From Jacaranda mimosifolia (Eukaryota > Streptophyta > Magnoliopsida > Lamiales > Bignoniaceae), in assembly GCA_018894105.1 (NCBI GenBank), contig CM032121.1, positions 38,162,230 to 38,226,229 of the forward strand: DNA of 64,000 bases, in the 5' to 3' direction. Positions within the stretch are counted from its first letter, which is position 1. Each line of letters opens with the position of its first letter. Below, piece by piece: positions 11,629 to 24,276 of the stretch. The notes under the pieces were generated by a model. The model was not told the origin of the DNA, searched no databases, and saw only the letters and a program-made list of their open reading frames with translations. The position numbers and the translations under genes were made by a program.

Positions 11629-13225
11629 ATGGGGAAAAGCATACATTCATATGATCTTCCAAGCATTCCAATTGACACCCGTAATGTCTGCAGTAATATG
11701 CCAAGAGAGATACAAGAGGAAATGTTAATAGAAATACCTTTGATAGATTACAAAGCTCCACTAAAGTTGAATCCTGAACAACTTAGTACTTTTACAATGA
11801 TTTTGGAGTGCGTACAAAATGGCAAAGGTGGCATGTTCTTTATTGACAGATCAGGCGGTACTGGCAAAACATTATTGTATCGTGCATTACTTGCTCATCA
11901 TAGATCCAAAAAACAAATAACAATTGCAACTGCAGCTTCTGGAGTTGTAGCTACAATAATGCTAGAAGGCCGAACAACACATTCATATTTCAAAATACTA
12001 ATAGATGTAAATAAGTCAAATAAGTGCACTATATCTAAACAAAGTGGGGGCTTACAAAGCTATTGCGTCAAGCAAAATTGTTAAAATGGGATGAAGCTCC
12101 CATGGCTAAGAGATGGGCAATTGAGAATGTTGATGATTGTCTTAAAGACATAATGGGAAACAATGAGTATTTTGGTGGAAAAGTGATGGTTTTTTATGAG
12201 ACTTTAGACAAGTGTTACCAGTTGTTCCAAGAGCTACAATTCATCAAACAATTTCGGCAAGCTTGGTGAAATCAAAACTATGGAGTACAATGATAAAAAT
12301 TACTTTGTTAAGAAATATGAGAGCTAGAAATGACAGCAGATTTAGTGATTAATTTCTTACTTAGAGTTGGAAATGGGAGGAACAAATAGATGCTAAAGGA
12401 AGCATCTATAATCCTGAAGAGATGATTATTAAGTATGATAATGAAGAAAACTCCATAGAATGACTTATTAGTGAAATTTTCCCAAGTTTGAGGAAGAATG
12501 TTGATTCAGCCAATTACATGACACATTGAGCAATAATAACAACTAGAAATGAAAATGTTGATAAACTAAATGGAAAATTGATCTCTACATTTTTTGGAGA
12601 AGCAAGGAAATTTAGTAGTTTTGATGAAGTTGTTGATGATACAAATAATCAGTATGAAGTGGAATTTCTTAACTCTTTGACTCCAAATGATTTGCCTCCA
12701 CACAAGTTGGTATTGAAAAAAAATTACCCAATAATCCTTTTGAGGAATTTTGATCCATTAAATGGATTATGTAATGGTACAAGAATGGTATGCAGAGATT
12801 TCAAGAATAACATACTTGATGCAAAGATTGTATTTGGTCAACATAGCGGCAAGCACGTATTTATTCCTAGAATGCCGCTTTCGCCAGTTGAAAATGAAGG
12901 CTACCCATTCAAAGTCAAGCATAAGCAATTTTCAGTTATAAGACTTTGCTTTGCCATGACAATCAAAAAAGCACAAGGCCAAACAATTTCAAATGTAGGA
13001 GTCTATTTACCACAATTAGTCTTCTCTCATAGCCAATTATATGTGGCTCTTTCCAGAAGAATATCACTATCTACAACAAAAGTTTTGATCAAACCAGATA
13101 TGGCCAATGCTAGAGGAAAAATGTGCACAAAAAATGTTGTCTACAAAGAAGTTTTAATTGCAGGTACTAACATTATTTATTTTTTAAGTTACATATTATG
13201 TATTACTACAAAAAAAAAAAACTAA
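11629..13225 (+). pseudogene. Helitron PIF1-like helicase domain, frameshifted
   Basis: Walker A is intact as GGTGKT, encoded at 11854-11871 in the piece 11629-12084. A frame change follows, and the Walker B-like WDEAPM is at 12087-12104. The C-terminal helicase part is one long open piece at 12578-13225. It has NSLTPNDLPPHKL, the GLCNGTR motif, FAMTIKKAQGQT, VGVYLPQLVFSHSQLYVALS and TKVLIKP, and ends after NVVYKEVL. The order matches plant PIF1/RRM3-type helicases in Helitrons. The middle part (12270-12577) has several stops. Confidence 0.9.
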
Positions 13226-14743
13226 TAATATATTTTTTTATTAGGATGCACATCACATAGACAAGGCAGTGTGGAAGCAAAAATGACAATACCACTGGGG
13301 TGATGTGTACCCTCGATTTCATGTCAAAATTGTTATGGTGGTTCATGTGCTGGACTGAATTTTGTGATTCATCTTGATAGTTTCTTTTCATGCCAATATT
13401 AGATCAATGCATTAATTGACAATTTCCCAATGTAAGTGTGGTAAATATGTTTAGAAAACAACCTAAACTCACTTATAATGAATTCATTCGTAATAATATT
13501 AACCTTCATGATTATACTTTTGTGATGTGATTGTGTTTCTACATAGCCTGTGTATAGTAAGAGAATCTATGTAGGTACCTCATGAGTATCGTATAAAGCT
13601 TTGCAGAATTGAGTAGCAGCATGTGGAAAATATGTGGGATATAGTAGTTTAAGCTGATTTCTTTACGGGATGGGGTTTTATGCGGTTAATACGTGTATTT
13701 TTGAATTGTGGTTGATTTATTCCATGGATCGGTTGCAAGCAGAATCTCAATAGCCCCTTTTCTTTTAGCCAAGAGGAAACATGACCAAGTCTATTGTTTA
13801 CACCACCTTTCTTACGTGTTCATATATTTGTAACTTTTTGACAATGCAATTGGTGGAGATTTTGATGAAGATGTGTCTGATATAGAGTGTTGGACTGTAG
13901 TGCTGCATTTTCCGCCATCATGTTGTTAAGAATTGATTCAAATGCTCCTTACCTATCAAATGCTGATTGTGATCATGATATACATAACAAGAAGACCCAT
14001 CTTGTGTATATCAAAAAATATCAAATTTTTAAACATTTATTTTTTAAATTAATTAGTTGATTAATTAAATGATCTAATTAATTAATTAATTTAGTTAATT
14101 AATTATAAATTAACTACTAAATTATGTTTTCAACCTGCAATATGTCATTAATCTAAAGATAGATAACAGGAAATCAGTAAGAAAAGTTTTTAATACATAT
14201 GCATGGTGACACTCGGCGAATTTGGTATCATTTGTGAGCACAAGATATTTTTTTATATGGGACCGTTGCTTATCTCGATAAAATATGTAACAAATTCTAT
14301 ATGATATAAGCTGCAATATTTGATGTCTTTTCATAATAGGTCTTTCCGTTGTACAAATATAGTGCATCTTATTTCTAGTGATAAATTCCACATTAGATCT
14401 TTTATGGTTAACATAATTTATTTTTTATATAATTAATTTGAGTCACTTAAATTTAATTTATTTTCACTCCCTTATAGAGAAATTCAAAGCCAAGTAGTGT
14501 TTCACTCAAAATCGATCAGTCTATAAATCGCACTTTATATCTTCAATTCAGTTAGACGACTATTAATTTAATTGAACTATAATGATTTTGATTATAAGTT
14601 TTTATCATCCTAATGGCATTCATAATAACATGAAAGAGTGAGAGAGACATTGGATATCAACGTTTAAAAATAAAGCAGCAAGTGCATACTTCAACATTCA
14701 ATGTTGGCATTATAATTGCCCGAATTTTTTTATTTTTTTGGAC
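13226..14743. other. No gene recognised; probable Helitron 3' region and AT-rich DNA
   Basis: The first 700 bases are less AT-rich than the flanks and could be Helitron 3' untranslated sequence. No CTRR end with hairpin could be confirmed. Around 14040-14115 is a TTAATTAA-rich palindromic stretch. The rest shows only short, uninformative frames. Confidence 0.4.
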
Positions 14744-16258
14744 AAAATTTTGAACCTATTGATTGGAACGTGTAATTAGGCCTACTCTCATAAATTGCCT
14801 GTGTAATTTACTAAATTTTTCTTGAATTTCAGTTACATAGAAATCACCTCCTTAATTGTTATTCGAATTTGAATATTCTATTTTTACCTTCTTAATTGCC
14901 ATTACAATTTGATTTTTCTATCTCTATTCTATTTTTTTTCCTGATTCGAATGGTATTGACTACATCATTTGCTTCACTGGACGGAACTATGAAAGATAGA
15001 TAACTCATGGAAACATTATAAGATTGGCACCAATATAATTTAGTTCTTTGTTTGAAACACTGAATCATTAATTACATCATTTGATACACAAAAATTTAAA
15101 AACTAATTAAATCCCAAGGACTTATTAAAAATGATTAATTGTTTTAAAAACTAGGATGAAAACTGTGAAACTAAATTAATATGTAGATAGATTCAATTCG
15201 AATCCAAAGATCTCTTACTAATTGTCAAGTTTTAAAATTTTAGTTTAAGTATTTTGCCACATATGCAAATTCTTTTAATATAATTTTATTAAGAGGATAT
15301 TTTTAAGCTTATAAGCTTCTCAAAACATTTTATAAAATACTTTAAAAACCATAAACTTCTTATATGATAAATTTAGCCTTATTAACTTACCTTTAGAATT
15401 AAAGGATACAAGAAAGAAAGAAAGCAAAGAAAGTATACATAAAATAAAAAGGAACCCAAATTATATCACCATTTAACGGGCCTATTACAATCACATTCAA
15501 TACATATGATTGTAGGGAAAGCTATGACTAAATTAAATTTATTCTAATTAGACTCATGGAAAATAATAACTGAATTGAAATTAATTAATAGAAAATCAAT
15601 TGATGAGGAAAAAATGATACTTTATAAATATTCATTTTGTGTTCTCCCTTAAAAATAAGAAAAAGAAATATTTTCTATATATCATAATATGTATTCAATT
15701 CAAATGTAATAGTAAATTTAATATGATAATGAAAAAGAATAAATTAAGTCCCACAATCACACGCTTAATTGATGAGAATAAAAGAATAATATTTCATAAA
15801 TGCATTTATATAAATATGGGTTCATTGTAAAAAATAAAAAGAGAAAAATATTTATTATATATCAAAATAGGTGTCAGACTCATATGTGATATTATATTTA
15901 GCATGATAATGAAAAAGAACAAACTAAGTTTGTTTAATTTTTTGATCTTTTCATTTATGTGTGTATTTATATATTTTTCTGAAATATATTTTGGCAAATT
16001 CTTACATATAATGATGTGCACATTTTATTTTCTTGAAAACAATAGCAAAAGGTGCTTTTATGTTGTACCACAAATGTGAGAAATCTTTTTAACCTTCCTT
16101 GTTTAAGTTGAAAGACAAAAAGTGTCGTCAACAAAAAATGAATATATAGTTATAGTTGCTAGCTTTATTAGAAGCCGTGAAAAAATATCAACTAAAATTT
16201 TATTTCTTTAAATAGACTTTTTGAATAAATTATTTTTCAATAAAAATAATAATGTAGT
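14744..16258. repeat. Left copy of a ~1.9 kb tandem duplication, first part
   Basis: This segment matches 29279-30760 in direct orientation. Examples are AATTAGGCCTACTCTCATAA at 14776 and 29298, and the run from ATCACATTCAATACATATGA to TCTTTTTAACCTTCC. The copy is interrupted at 16258 by the gypsy element and resumes at 28892-29272. Positions 15440-16258 are the reverse complement of the fold-back family at 3600-4700. Small frames here are not coding. Confidence 0.85.
16254..16258. repeat. Target site duplication GTAGT (left)
   Basis: GTAGT directly precedes the 5' LTR. The same five bases directly follow the 3' LTR at 28887-28891. The uninterrupted homologue near 30755 reads AGTATTACTAAC, which supports this as the insertion point. 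Confidence 0.9.
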
Positions 16259-16994
16259 TGATATGGGAAGGCCTAGCCTAATAACACTCAACTAGGACAG
16301 GAACTCTAAGCCCAACTCATTCCGGACCAAGCAAGCGATTCGACCACCATTCGACCTCTGGATCCCTGCCTATTGAGGCAAGTATTTGCATTCCTTATTG
16401 ACCTGATTGCGGTCAATGGCCTCTTTTATACGGTCTCAATTCTTCGACCAGAGTGGTGTGGCTTCGACTAGAGTGAGCCTAGTGACCAAAATCCAAAGTA
16501 ACATTCTCGCTGGTGGACTGGTATCAACCAGTGGGGTCGAGGGAAGGCGAGAACCCATCGGCTGCATTAAATGCCTCACCAGGCGCCGTGCTGCCGCATT
16601 AATGGCACATGCCACCAACAGTACCGCATTTTGCCACATGGAATAGTACATAAGCTGGATAAGACGAAAAAGTCCTCAAGCAGGGACAATGGCCCTTCTT
16701 ACACAGTAGAGGCATCAAGGACAAATCAACCACCTTGAGAATGCTATAAATACCCCTATCACAACCCTTCATCAAGGTATGCCATTTCTTATCTAGTGCC
16801 CCCACTCCACTGCTCATATCTCTAGTTGATCTTTACTGACTTGAGCATTGGAGTACCCTCGGCTAGCCTGACGTTTGCTGTTGATTGCAGGACTCGACCC
16901 CGATTCACCTGAGGCACATCCCTTTATCTATCTTTGGTCGATTCCACTTAATTCAAGCTTAAGTTATTAACATACACAATATTCACCCTCATTA
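16259..16994 (+). repeat. 5' LTR of the gypsy element (736 bp)
   Basis: The LTR begins TGATATGGG and ends CCTCATTA; the terminal CA has mutated to TA. A TATA box, TATAAATA, lies at 16745-16752. Compared with the 3' LTR it lacks a block of about 65 bp that sits near 28448-28512 there, plus two short segments. Confidence 0.92.
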
Positions 16995-16996
16995 TT

Positions 16997-17013
16997 TGGC
17001 ACCGTCTGTGGGA
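16997..17013 (+). promoter_or_regulatory. Primer binding site candidate
   Basis: TGGCACCGTCTGTGGGA begins two bases after the 5' LTR, which is where a tRNA primer site should be. This form is common in plant gypsy elements. I did not assign the tRNA. Confidence 0.7.
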
Positions 17014-17029
17014 ATGTTAAGAGTCAGCA

Positions 17030-18640
17030 ATTGAGAAAATAGTTAACACTAGGCGAGCCACTTCAGAGAGAGAGAAGAACAGGAGGTTGCCAACACCTCA
17101 TCCTCGATCCCAGCTAGAGCTGGATTTGCCAAGGTCTAGCGCCCAACCAGAACAGGTGGTCACCATGACCATGCCACAATTGATGCAACTCATAAGTAAG
17201 CAAATATCTGCTTAAATCTCTGCCCAACTTTCAGCTACCCTGAATAGGCACACGATCCCACCTAGACCAACAGCTAGTGTTAGGCCCCAGCCCACCCAAC
17301 ATGAAGAAAGGCCCGCTAAGGAAGAGAAGGGTTGATTGGAGATTTGGCGACCACCTACTAGATGAGACGACAATCCCGGGCAATTCCCAGAGAGAGAAAG
17401 TTCAACAAGACCCTTGTGAAGAAGTTGCGAATTTCGTCGACACGACGTTTGACCCACTTAAGCCCAGCAGCGCGATGGGGTTGAGCATGGGAGGTAGCAA
17501 TTTAATACGAATCTCACCCAGGCAGATCGAGAAAAATAGGAAGAAGTCTCCCACCAAGTTCAACAGCTCAACAAGCAGCTCGAGGAGATCTCGAGAAGAA
17601 ATACTGAGCGGAACCATGAAGGAGTCTAGAGGTCCCGATGAGAAAGATAGTCGCCATTCATTTAGGACATTATCGACGAGCGAATTGCTGTTGATGCTAT
17701 GGGGAGGACTACCGAAATACGACAACTCGTCAGATCCAAATGAACATCTGCTGCAATTCAAACACATGATGCAGTTGCATGGGCACAATAAATATATTTA
17801 GACGAATATGCTCGTAACCACCTTCCAGGGCATTGCACTCGACTGGTTTATCAAGCTAAAGTCAGCATCTATTTACTCATATGACCACTTGTGTGAGAAA
17901 TTTCTGGACTAATTTGCCAGTCAAAGAAAGGCAAAGCTCCCCTACACTCACTTACATGCAGTTAAACAGAACAAGGGAGAGTCACTCCGAGATTTCTTCA
18001 TGAGGTTCAACACTGAAGTTTTGAAGATTTCAGTCCACGGATTGAATTTTTGATTGATGTGCTTTTCTTGGGCTTGCGACATAAAGAATGCGTCAATGCG
18101 TTGGTGCGCGAGTGGCCCAGGTTGATGGAAGAACTAATTGACCTCGCAGAGAGGTATATAACTCAGGAGGATATGAATAGGCTGAAATATGGTAATCCTA
18201 AGGAATGAAGAGGAAGACCAAAGAAAAGGACGATCGCCAAAACAAAGAGGGACGTCGATCCCCCATCAAGCACTTCCATGATTACACTCCGCTCAATCTC
18301 CCAAGAAAATAAGTGTTATTTTCCATTCAACATGACAACCTCCTGAAGAAGCCGAGAAAGCTGACTGAAACAGAGGCAATGAAGAAATCTAATAAATATT
18401 GTCACTTTCACAAAGAAAAAGGCCACGATATTGACGACTGCTTCAACCTCCATGATGAGATCGAGAGGTTAATCCTCAAGGCCACCTAAAAAAGTTCATC
18501 GATGAGAATGCACGATAAGAGTTCGGCAAAATTGATCGGACTCCCGGTAGAGAAAGGTCGGTTAGCCCGAGGAAGGAAAATAAAGGAAAGAAGCCGGCCT
18601 ATGATCCTCGCCTACCCTTTAAAAGGGTCATTGACACCAT
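17030..18640 (+). pseudogene. gypsy gag remnant with zinc knuckle
   Basis: The clearest piece is 17277-17801, which ends in LPKYDNSSDPNEHLLQFKH. It continues past a stop with FQGIALDWFIKLK, KFLD and ESLRDFFMRFNTEV, the usual order of a plant retrotransposon gag domain. At 18379-18450 there is a nucleic-acid-binding knuckle, YCHFHKEKGHDIDDC (C-x2-H-x4-H-x4-C). Gag would form the particle shell and bind RNA. Stops and frame changes disrupt it throughout. Confidence 0.85.
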
Positions 18641-18750
18641 TACATGAGGTCTAATCGGGGGGGATTTCAAGTCAGCCAGGAGGCAGCACCAACGCAGGCT
18701 AGAGTCGACCAAAACCTCTTCGGTCGAAACTATTTTTCAGCTGTCTACTA

Positions 18751-19065
18751 GTGCGGAGCCAATTTATTTTTTCGGACGCAGACCTATTGCACATTGAAAG
18801 TCAGGGGGGAGACAGCAAACTAGATTGCCCCTTGGTTGTATCTGTAGAAATAGCTAACTTTGAAGTTAGGAAGATCCTGGTCAACAATGGCAGTTCGGCC
18901 AATATCATATTCCTGTCAACCTTGGAAAGGATGAAGTTGGGAAAGTTGAAGTTTGAACCAATTAGAACACCACTGGTTGGATTCAAAGGAACAAAAATCA
19001 TACATAAGGATCCATCAACCTCTCTACATCATTTAGGAAAGCTCTTCGAAGGAGGACCCTTATGA
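18751..19065 (+). pseudogene. gypsy aspartic protease remnant
   Basis: The open piece has FSDADLLHIESQGGD followed by LVVSVEIANFEVRKIL, then NNGSSANIIF. Related elements carry an aspartate at the first position of this DNGSSAD-like motif. Here both aspartates read as asparagine, consistent with loss of activity. A protease of this type would cut the polyprotein. Confidence 0.8.
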
Positions 19066-19435
19066 TCAATTAACTGGTCATTGATGCCCCTTTTGCATAC
19101 AATGCCATAGTCACGTGACCGACTCTGAACGACTTCCACACCGTTGTTTCAACCTATCACATAAAAGTCAAGTTTTTGACTACCATCAACATGAAAGAAT
19201 TCTTGTGCAACGTCAAGAAAATATGGTGTTGTTATACAATCTCGATTGAGGCCACCGAGCAAAAGAGTCGACCAAAGCTGCGTTCCTCAGGGGACGCCCC
19301 AGTAGCGAATCCCAAGGAAGGTCAGTCGACCAAGAAGAGCAAGCTCGAAGAAATCAGAGTAGAGCCCATTGGGGAGTTCAAGACAACTAAGCTGGAATTG
19401 GAAACCCCGACAAGACCACCAGAATTGGTACTGAC

Positions 19436-19793
19436 TTGGGGGATAACATGGAGTGTTTTATGATCGATTTCTTGAAACAAAACATTAACGTTTTTACTTG
19501 GAAGACCTCCAACCTCCTGGGAATCAATCCCAGTGTCATAGTCCACTGCCTAAACATGGACCCCTCATATAAACCAGTGAAGCAGAAGACTAGGACCTTC
19601 AATGATGAGTGGTGCCAGATCATTGAAGAGGAGGTCAACAAACTCTTAAAAGCAAGATACATTGAAGAAATTCAATATCCGAGTTGGATTTGTAATGTAG
19701 TTCTTGTCCCTAAGAATGAGCGCAAATGCGTATGTGTAACGATTTCACTGACTTGAATAAAGTTTGCCCTAAAGATCCTTACCACCTGCCTTG
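19436..19793 (+). pseudogene. gypsy reverse transcriptase, N-terminal half
   Basis: The piece reads FLKQNINVFTWKTSNLLGIN, then MDPSYKPVKQKTRTF, then INKLLKARYIEE-like sequence and IQYPSWICNVVLVPK, which is the start of a plant gypsy reverse transcriptase. The frame fails after KCVCV, and the domain is then cut by the element at 19794-21515. The enzyme would copy the RNA genome into DNA. Confidence 0.88.
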
Positions 19794-21515
19794 GGGCTAA
19801 TAGCAATTTACCCCCTTATGAAAAATAAAATTTTAAAATACCTCCCCATGTTTTAAAAAATCATGCACACCGCTTCCCCCTTCTCATTTGCTGCCTATTT
19901 AAAATAATTTTAATATGAAAAGACTAATTTACCCTTAATCATTTAATATATTTTCAATTCAATTTAAATGATCTTTTATTATCATTTTTTCCCTTTTCTT
20001 TCATTCTTTTATTTTCTTTTTATTTCTTATTTCTCTCTTCCTCCATTATTTCATATATTCTCATTTTATACATATATAAATTTATTTATAAAATTAAAAT
20101 CAATTTTATTTTTATCTTATCAATTATATTCATCTTTCTTTCTATTAATTCATTCCAAAGTAAATAAAATTTAAATTTCATAAAATATATAATATATTTT
20201 TTTATTTATACTTAAATACATATATAGCATATATATACATATATATATATATATTTATCTATAAAATTTAAACAATTTTTCTTTATATATTTTTTCTTTC
20301 TAATTATTCATTTTAAATTAAATATTATATATATTTATTAAAATATATAATATATTTATATACATATATATATATATTTGTTGATAGGATATATATATAT
20401 ATATATATTAGTATATATGATGCTATTATCCTATACATGATATTATATATAATTATTTAATAGAATTATCTTTATATAAATTTATCTATAAAATTTAAAT
20501 AATTTTTATTTATATATTTTTTCTTACTAATTATTTAAAATTATTTATATCTTTTTTTCTTTCTAATTATTTATTTCAGATTAAATATTATATATTTATG
20601 AAAATATATAATATATTTATATACATATATATTTTGTAAGATAGCTATATTTATATATTTATTATCATGTGTATATGATAATATATTTATATACACATAT
20701 ACATGATATTATATATTTATTTAGTTATATTTATATATTTATTATCATATATATATAATATACAATAATATATTCAATATAATACATATATGATAATATA
20801 TATAATTATTTAATAATACATATATATACACACAAAATTCTACCCCCCAACCCCGCCACCCCATCTCCCCAAATCCCCACCCTTACGGGCTGCCGTGGCA
20901 GCATTGTGGCTATGTGTGGCCAGATACTAATCCGGCCAGATCCGACCACTGGAAAATATGAGGGTGCAACATTGTGGCCAGATCTGAGGGTGCAGCACTG
21001 ATCTGGCCAGATCCGACCATTTTCTCTTTTTTTTTTCTTTTTTCTTTTTGTTTTACAAGTGCAGTAGCAGCTGCTGGCTGCCGTGGGGGCGCCGGCGGTA
21101 GCTAGTGGATGTCTGGTGGGTGGGTATCATTTATATATATAATTGTATATATATACACTTGTATATAATATATATATACACATATATAATATATATATAC
21201 ACATTATATATATGATAATATATTATATTGTGTGTATATATATATTATATATTTTTTTAAAATATAATATGATTTAATCTAAATCATTGATTTTTTAAAA
21301 GAAGATCTAACGGTTGATGAACAAGGGCATAGTTATCTTTTTATATATAAAAATTTAAACTTAGATGCGTGCACAGGCGCGTGTGCTACACCCACGCTCT
21401 TAGGGGGGGTTTGTTGCATGGTTTTTTAAAATATGAGAAAATTTTTTTTTTCACAGGGGTGTAATTTGCCTATTTTTCTTAACACAGGGGGGGGGGGGTC
21501 CATAGCAATTTTCCC
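19794..21515. mobile_element. Mutator-like non-autonomous element 1 (1.7 kb)
   Basis: It is flanked by a 10-11 bp duplication, ACCTGCCTTG, at 19784-19793 and 21516-21525. The ends are GGGCTAATAGCAATTTACC and, reversed, GGGAAAATTGCTATGGACC, with looser terminal similarity for 150-280 bases. Inside are long (TA)n-rich stretches (20170-20840 and 21130-21250) around a GC-rich core at 20835-21125. The core starts with C-rich CCCCCCAACCCCGCC and ends with GGTGGGTGGG. No transposase is present. The duplication length suits Mutator-like elements. It splits the reverse transcriptase, so it is younger than the gypsy element. Confidence 0.85.
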
Positions 21516-21525
21516 ACCTGCCTTG

Positions 21526-22135
21526 CATAGATTTATTAGTTGATTCTACTACTGGTTGTGAGTTATTGAACATGATGGATGCATTCTAAGGATAATACCA
21601 AATTTTTATGGCCCTCGAAGATAGGGACAAAACATCTTTTGTCGTCCTCAACAGGGTATACTATTTTCTGGTCATGCCTTTTAGGCTAAAAAATAAAGGT
21701 GCAATGTATTAGAGGCTAGTGAACTTCATGTTCAAGAATGAGATCGAAAAATCCATGAAGATCTATGTCGACGACATGATTGTCAAAATTGAAAAAGAAA
21801 ATAATCATATGGTTGACCTCAACCACACATTTTCAATACTTAGAGCATTTGGCATGAAGCTCAACCCTAATAAGTTTACCTTTGGAGTGCGATGAGGCAA
21901 ATTCCTGGGATACATGGTTAGCGAACAGGGGATTGAGGCAAACTCACAAAAAATTTCGGGCAGTTTTGGACATTACGCCCCCTCGAACAGTTAGAGACGT
22001 GTAGCGTATGGTCAGAAAGATCATAGATTTTGGGAGGTTTATTGCCTGATTAGCTGACAAAAGCTTGCCATTTTTCAAGATTTTGAGAAATACGAAAGGT
22101 CGGGTTTCCAATGGACAGAGTAATGCGACCATGCC
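21526..22135 (+). pseudogene. gypsy reverse transcriptase, C-terminal half
   Basis: The active-site motif YVDD is present at 21764-21775, followed by DMIVKIEKENNH and LNHTFSILRAFGMKLNPNK in the same frame. Before it, LHRFIS and the GYNQIPM-type region are badly frame-shifted. The piece continues the domain interrupted at 19794. Confidence 0.85.
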
Positions 22136-22171
22136 CTGATCAACCTGAATCATTATCTCTCATGTGCACCC

Positions 22172-22530
22172 ATGTTGGCCAAGCCTGAGCTAGGAGAAAT
22201 TTTGCAACTATACCTAGCAGTTTCATCGAATTCTATAAGCTCCGTCTTAGTGTCAACCAGAGATGGTTCCTATCGGCCTGTCTACTACAATAATAAAGCA
22301 TTGCAAGCCCTGAGCACAACTATCTTGAGATTGAAAATTTTGCCCTCACCCTAGTCATAGCAGCTCACAAGAGACCCTACTTTCAATCTCACGCCATCGT
22401 TGTCCTGACGAACCAACCTTTGAAGCAAGTACTGTCAAAACCTTATACATCATGACGATTGACCAAATGGGCAATTGAATTAGGTGAATTCGACATCACA
22501 TTCCAACCTCGGACTGCTGTAAAAGTGTAA
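22172..22530 (+). pseudogene. gypsy RNase H remnant
   Basis: LQLYLAVSSNSISSVLVSTR, RPVYYNNKALQ and, in shifting frames, KWAIELGEFDI-like and FQPRTAVK segments match the RNase H region that follows reverse transcriptase in plant gypsy elements. RNase H removes the RNA strand of the hybrid. There are several stops. Confidence 0.78.
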
Positions 22531-22945
22531 ATGTTAGCGGGCTTTGTTGCCGAGAGACTCGACCTCTCTAACCAGAATGACTGCAACTCCCTTGTATGGA
22601 CACTATATGTTGATGGGCCAGTGACCTCATCCTCCAGAGGGATTGGCATCTCGCTGCGCTCACCACTCGCAGATGAATATGATTTTGCAATCAAGCTCCG
22701 ACTACCCAATAACTAACAACAAAGCAGTAGACCGTGGGGTTGAGCAGCTGGTAGCCATCACCTACTCCCAATTAGTCGCGTAACAGGCTAAAGGAAACTT
22801 TGGAGCTAAAGAGTCTACAATGAGCAGGTACTTCGCTGAGGTCAAGAGGCTCCAATGGTTGTTCAAAAGTTTTTCCCTTAGTCAGGTCCCTCGATCAGAG
22901 AACGAACGTGTTGATGCATTGTCAAAGTTCTCAAGCTTAGCAAAA
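22531..22945 (+). pseudogene. Second RNase H-like domain remnant
   Basis: The open piece reads MLAGFVAERLD, then WTLYVDGPVTSSSRGIGISL, then FAIKLRLPNN. The LYVDG-x-RG-x-GI layout is that of the additional RNase H found in Tat-type gypsy elements. A frameshift follows at 22717. Its presence supports the Tat placement. Confidence 0.75.
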
Positions 22946-22947
22946 GG

Positions 22948-24276
22948 GTGAGGGATAAGACAATGACTTTTTTGGTCACAACGAAGCCCACAATAGGTGA
23001 CCCAGGTAAGTATTTGGTAGAGCAAATCGAAGAAACTCCTCCATCCTGGCAAGATGCCATAAAGGCGTACTTGAAAGAAGGAACGACCCCCGAAGACAAG
23101 GGAGAAATGCGTAGACTCAAAGGTGAAGCCACTAAATTTGCACTCGATGAGCATGGCCAGCTCTACCGGAGGTTAATTTCAGGACCTCCATTGAGATGCC
23201 TAACTCCATCCCAGGCCAGTGACGTCTTGCACAAAGTCCATACAAGTATTTGCAGCAATCACTCCGGATGGCGGTCACTGGCGCATAAGATCATCAGATA
23301 TGGATATTTCTAGCCGACACTAGTAAAAGATGCCATCGACTTCGTCAGAAGGTGTCAATCCTGCCAGCTTCACTTGAACATCCCACATCAACCTGCTTCA
23401 TCGATGGTTAATGTATAGATCACGTGGTTGTTCAACCAGTGAGGAATTTATATCATTGGATCTTTTCCAAAGACGATGGGTCAAAGGAAATTTATGATCG
23501 TCGCTATTGAGTACTTTACGAAGTGGGTTGAAGTAGAGGTTGTACCCAAAATAACCGACACCACCGTTAAGAGTTTCATATGGAAGAATATTGTCTGTTG
23601 TTTCAGTCTACCCAAAGTCCTAATATTGGACAACTGAACACAATTTCAGAGTAGAAATATGAGGGCTTGGTGTGGAAATCTTAGGATTCGCCAACACTTC
23701 GCTTAAGTAGGAAATCCCCAAGCTAATGGTCTGACGGAGGTCATAAATAAAACTATGCTCGACTATCTCAAGGCACGATTGGAAGGAACTAGCGCAAGTT
23801 GGGAAGACGACCTCCCAGGTGTCCTATGGGCATACAGAACAACTCCTTGAATAGCCACAGGTCACAACCCTTGCAGCCTGATTTATAGATCAAAGGCAGT
23901 CACCCCAATGGAACTAATCTAACATACAACTCGAGCGATCCATTTCAACCCAATTAGAAACACTTCAAAGTGGGAACTCGATCTGGAGACCATCGAAAAG
24001 CTGTGACAGTAAGCTTGCACCACGATGCAGAGATATAGGTCGAAGATGGCAGAACACTACAATAAGGGAGTTCGACCTAGAACTTTCAAAGTAAGAGAAT
24101 TTGTCCTTAAGAAAGTCAAAGTATCGAAGAATGTGGGAAAGCTTGACCCCAAGTGGGAGGGCCCATATTCGGTGGTCAAGGTAGTAAAGCACAACACATA
24201 TCGACTTGCAGACATGCATGGAAATGAGCTCTCTCGACCATGGAACACGATAAACTTAAAGAAATTCTATGTGTAA
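22948..24276 (+). pseudogene. gypsy integrase remnant
   Basis: Piece 22948-23313 carries GQLYRRLISGPPLRCL, then VHTSICSNHSGWRSLAHKI, the start of the zinc-binding HHCC part; FVRRCQSCQLH follows past a stop. The catalytic core is broken but readable as FMIVAIEYFTKWVE, then NPQANGLTEVINKTMLDYLK and WAYRTTP. The C-terminal piece 24025-24276 ends with VSKNVGKLDPKWEGPY and RPWNTINLKKFYV, and stops at 24276. Integrase joins the DNA copy to the chromosome. Confidence 0.88.

Larger units (their letters stand above)
7998..13225 (+). pseudogene. Helitron RepHel (rolling-circle Rep plus PIF1-like helicase), decayed
   Basis: This is the autonomous Helitron protein gene in broken form. The intact protein nicks DNA with a HUH nuclease and unwinds it with a helicase for rolling-circle transposition. 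The likely start is the ATG at 7998, which opens MKRKYAALSPIER and then hits an in-frame stop. The conserved order is complete: N-terminal region (8263-9154), Helitron-like Rep domain (about 9850-10990), then a PIF1-like helicase (11629-13225). The pieces lie in different frames with many stops, so it is a pseudogene. At least one intron is likely, donor near 8154 and acceptor near 8260. The 3' terminus (CTRR with hairpin) was not found. Confidence 0.92.

Noticed and set aside
13950..14120. Helitron 3' end with CTRR hairpin
   Set aside because: The TTAATTAA-rich palindrome is simple AT repetition, and no CTRR followed by T at a matching boundary was found.
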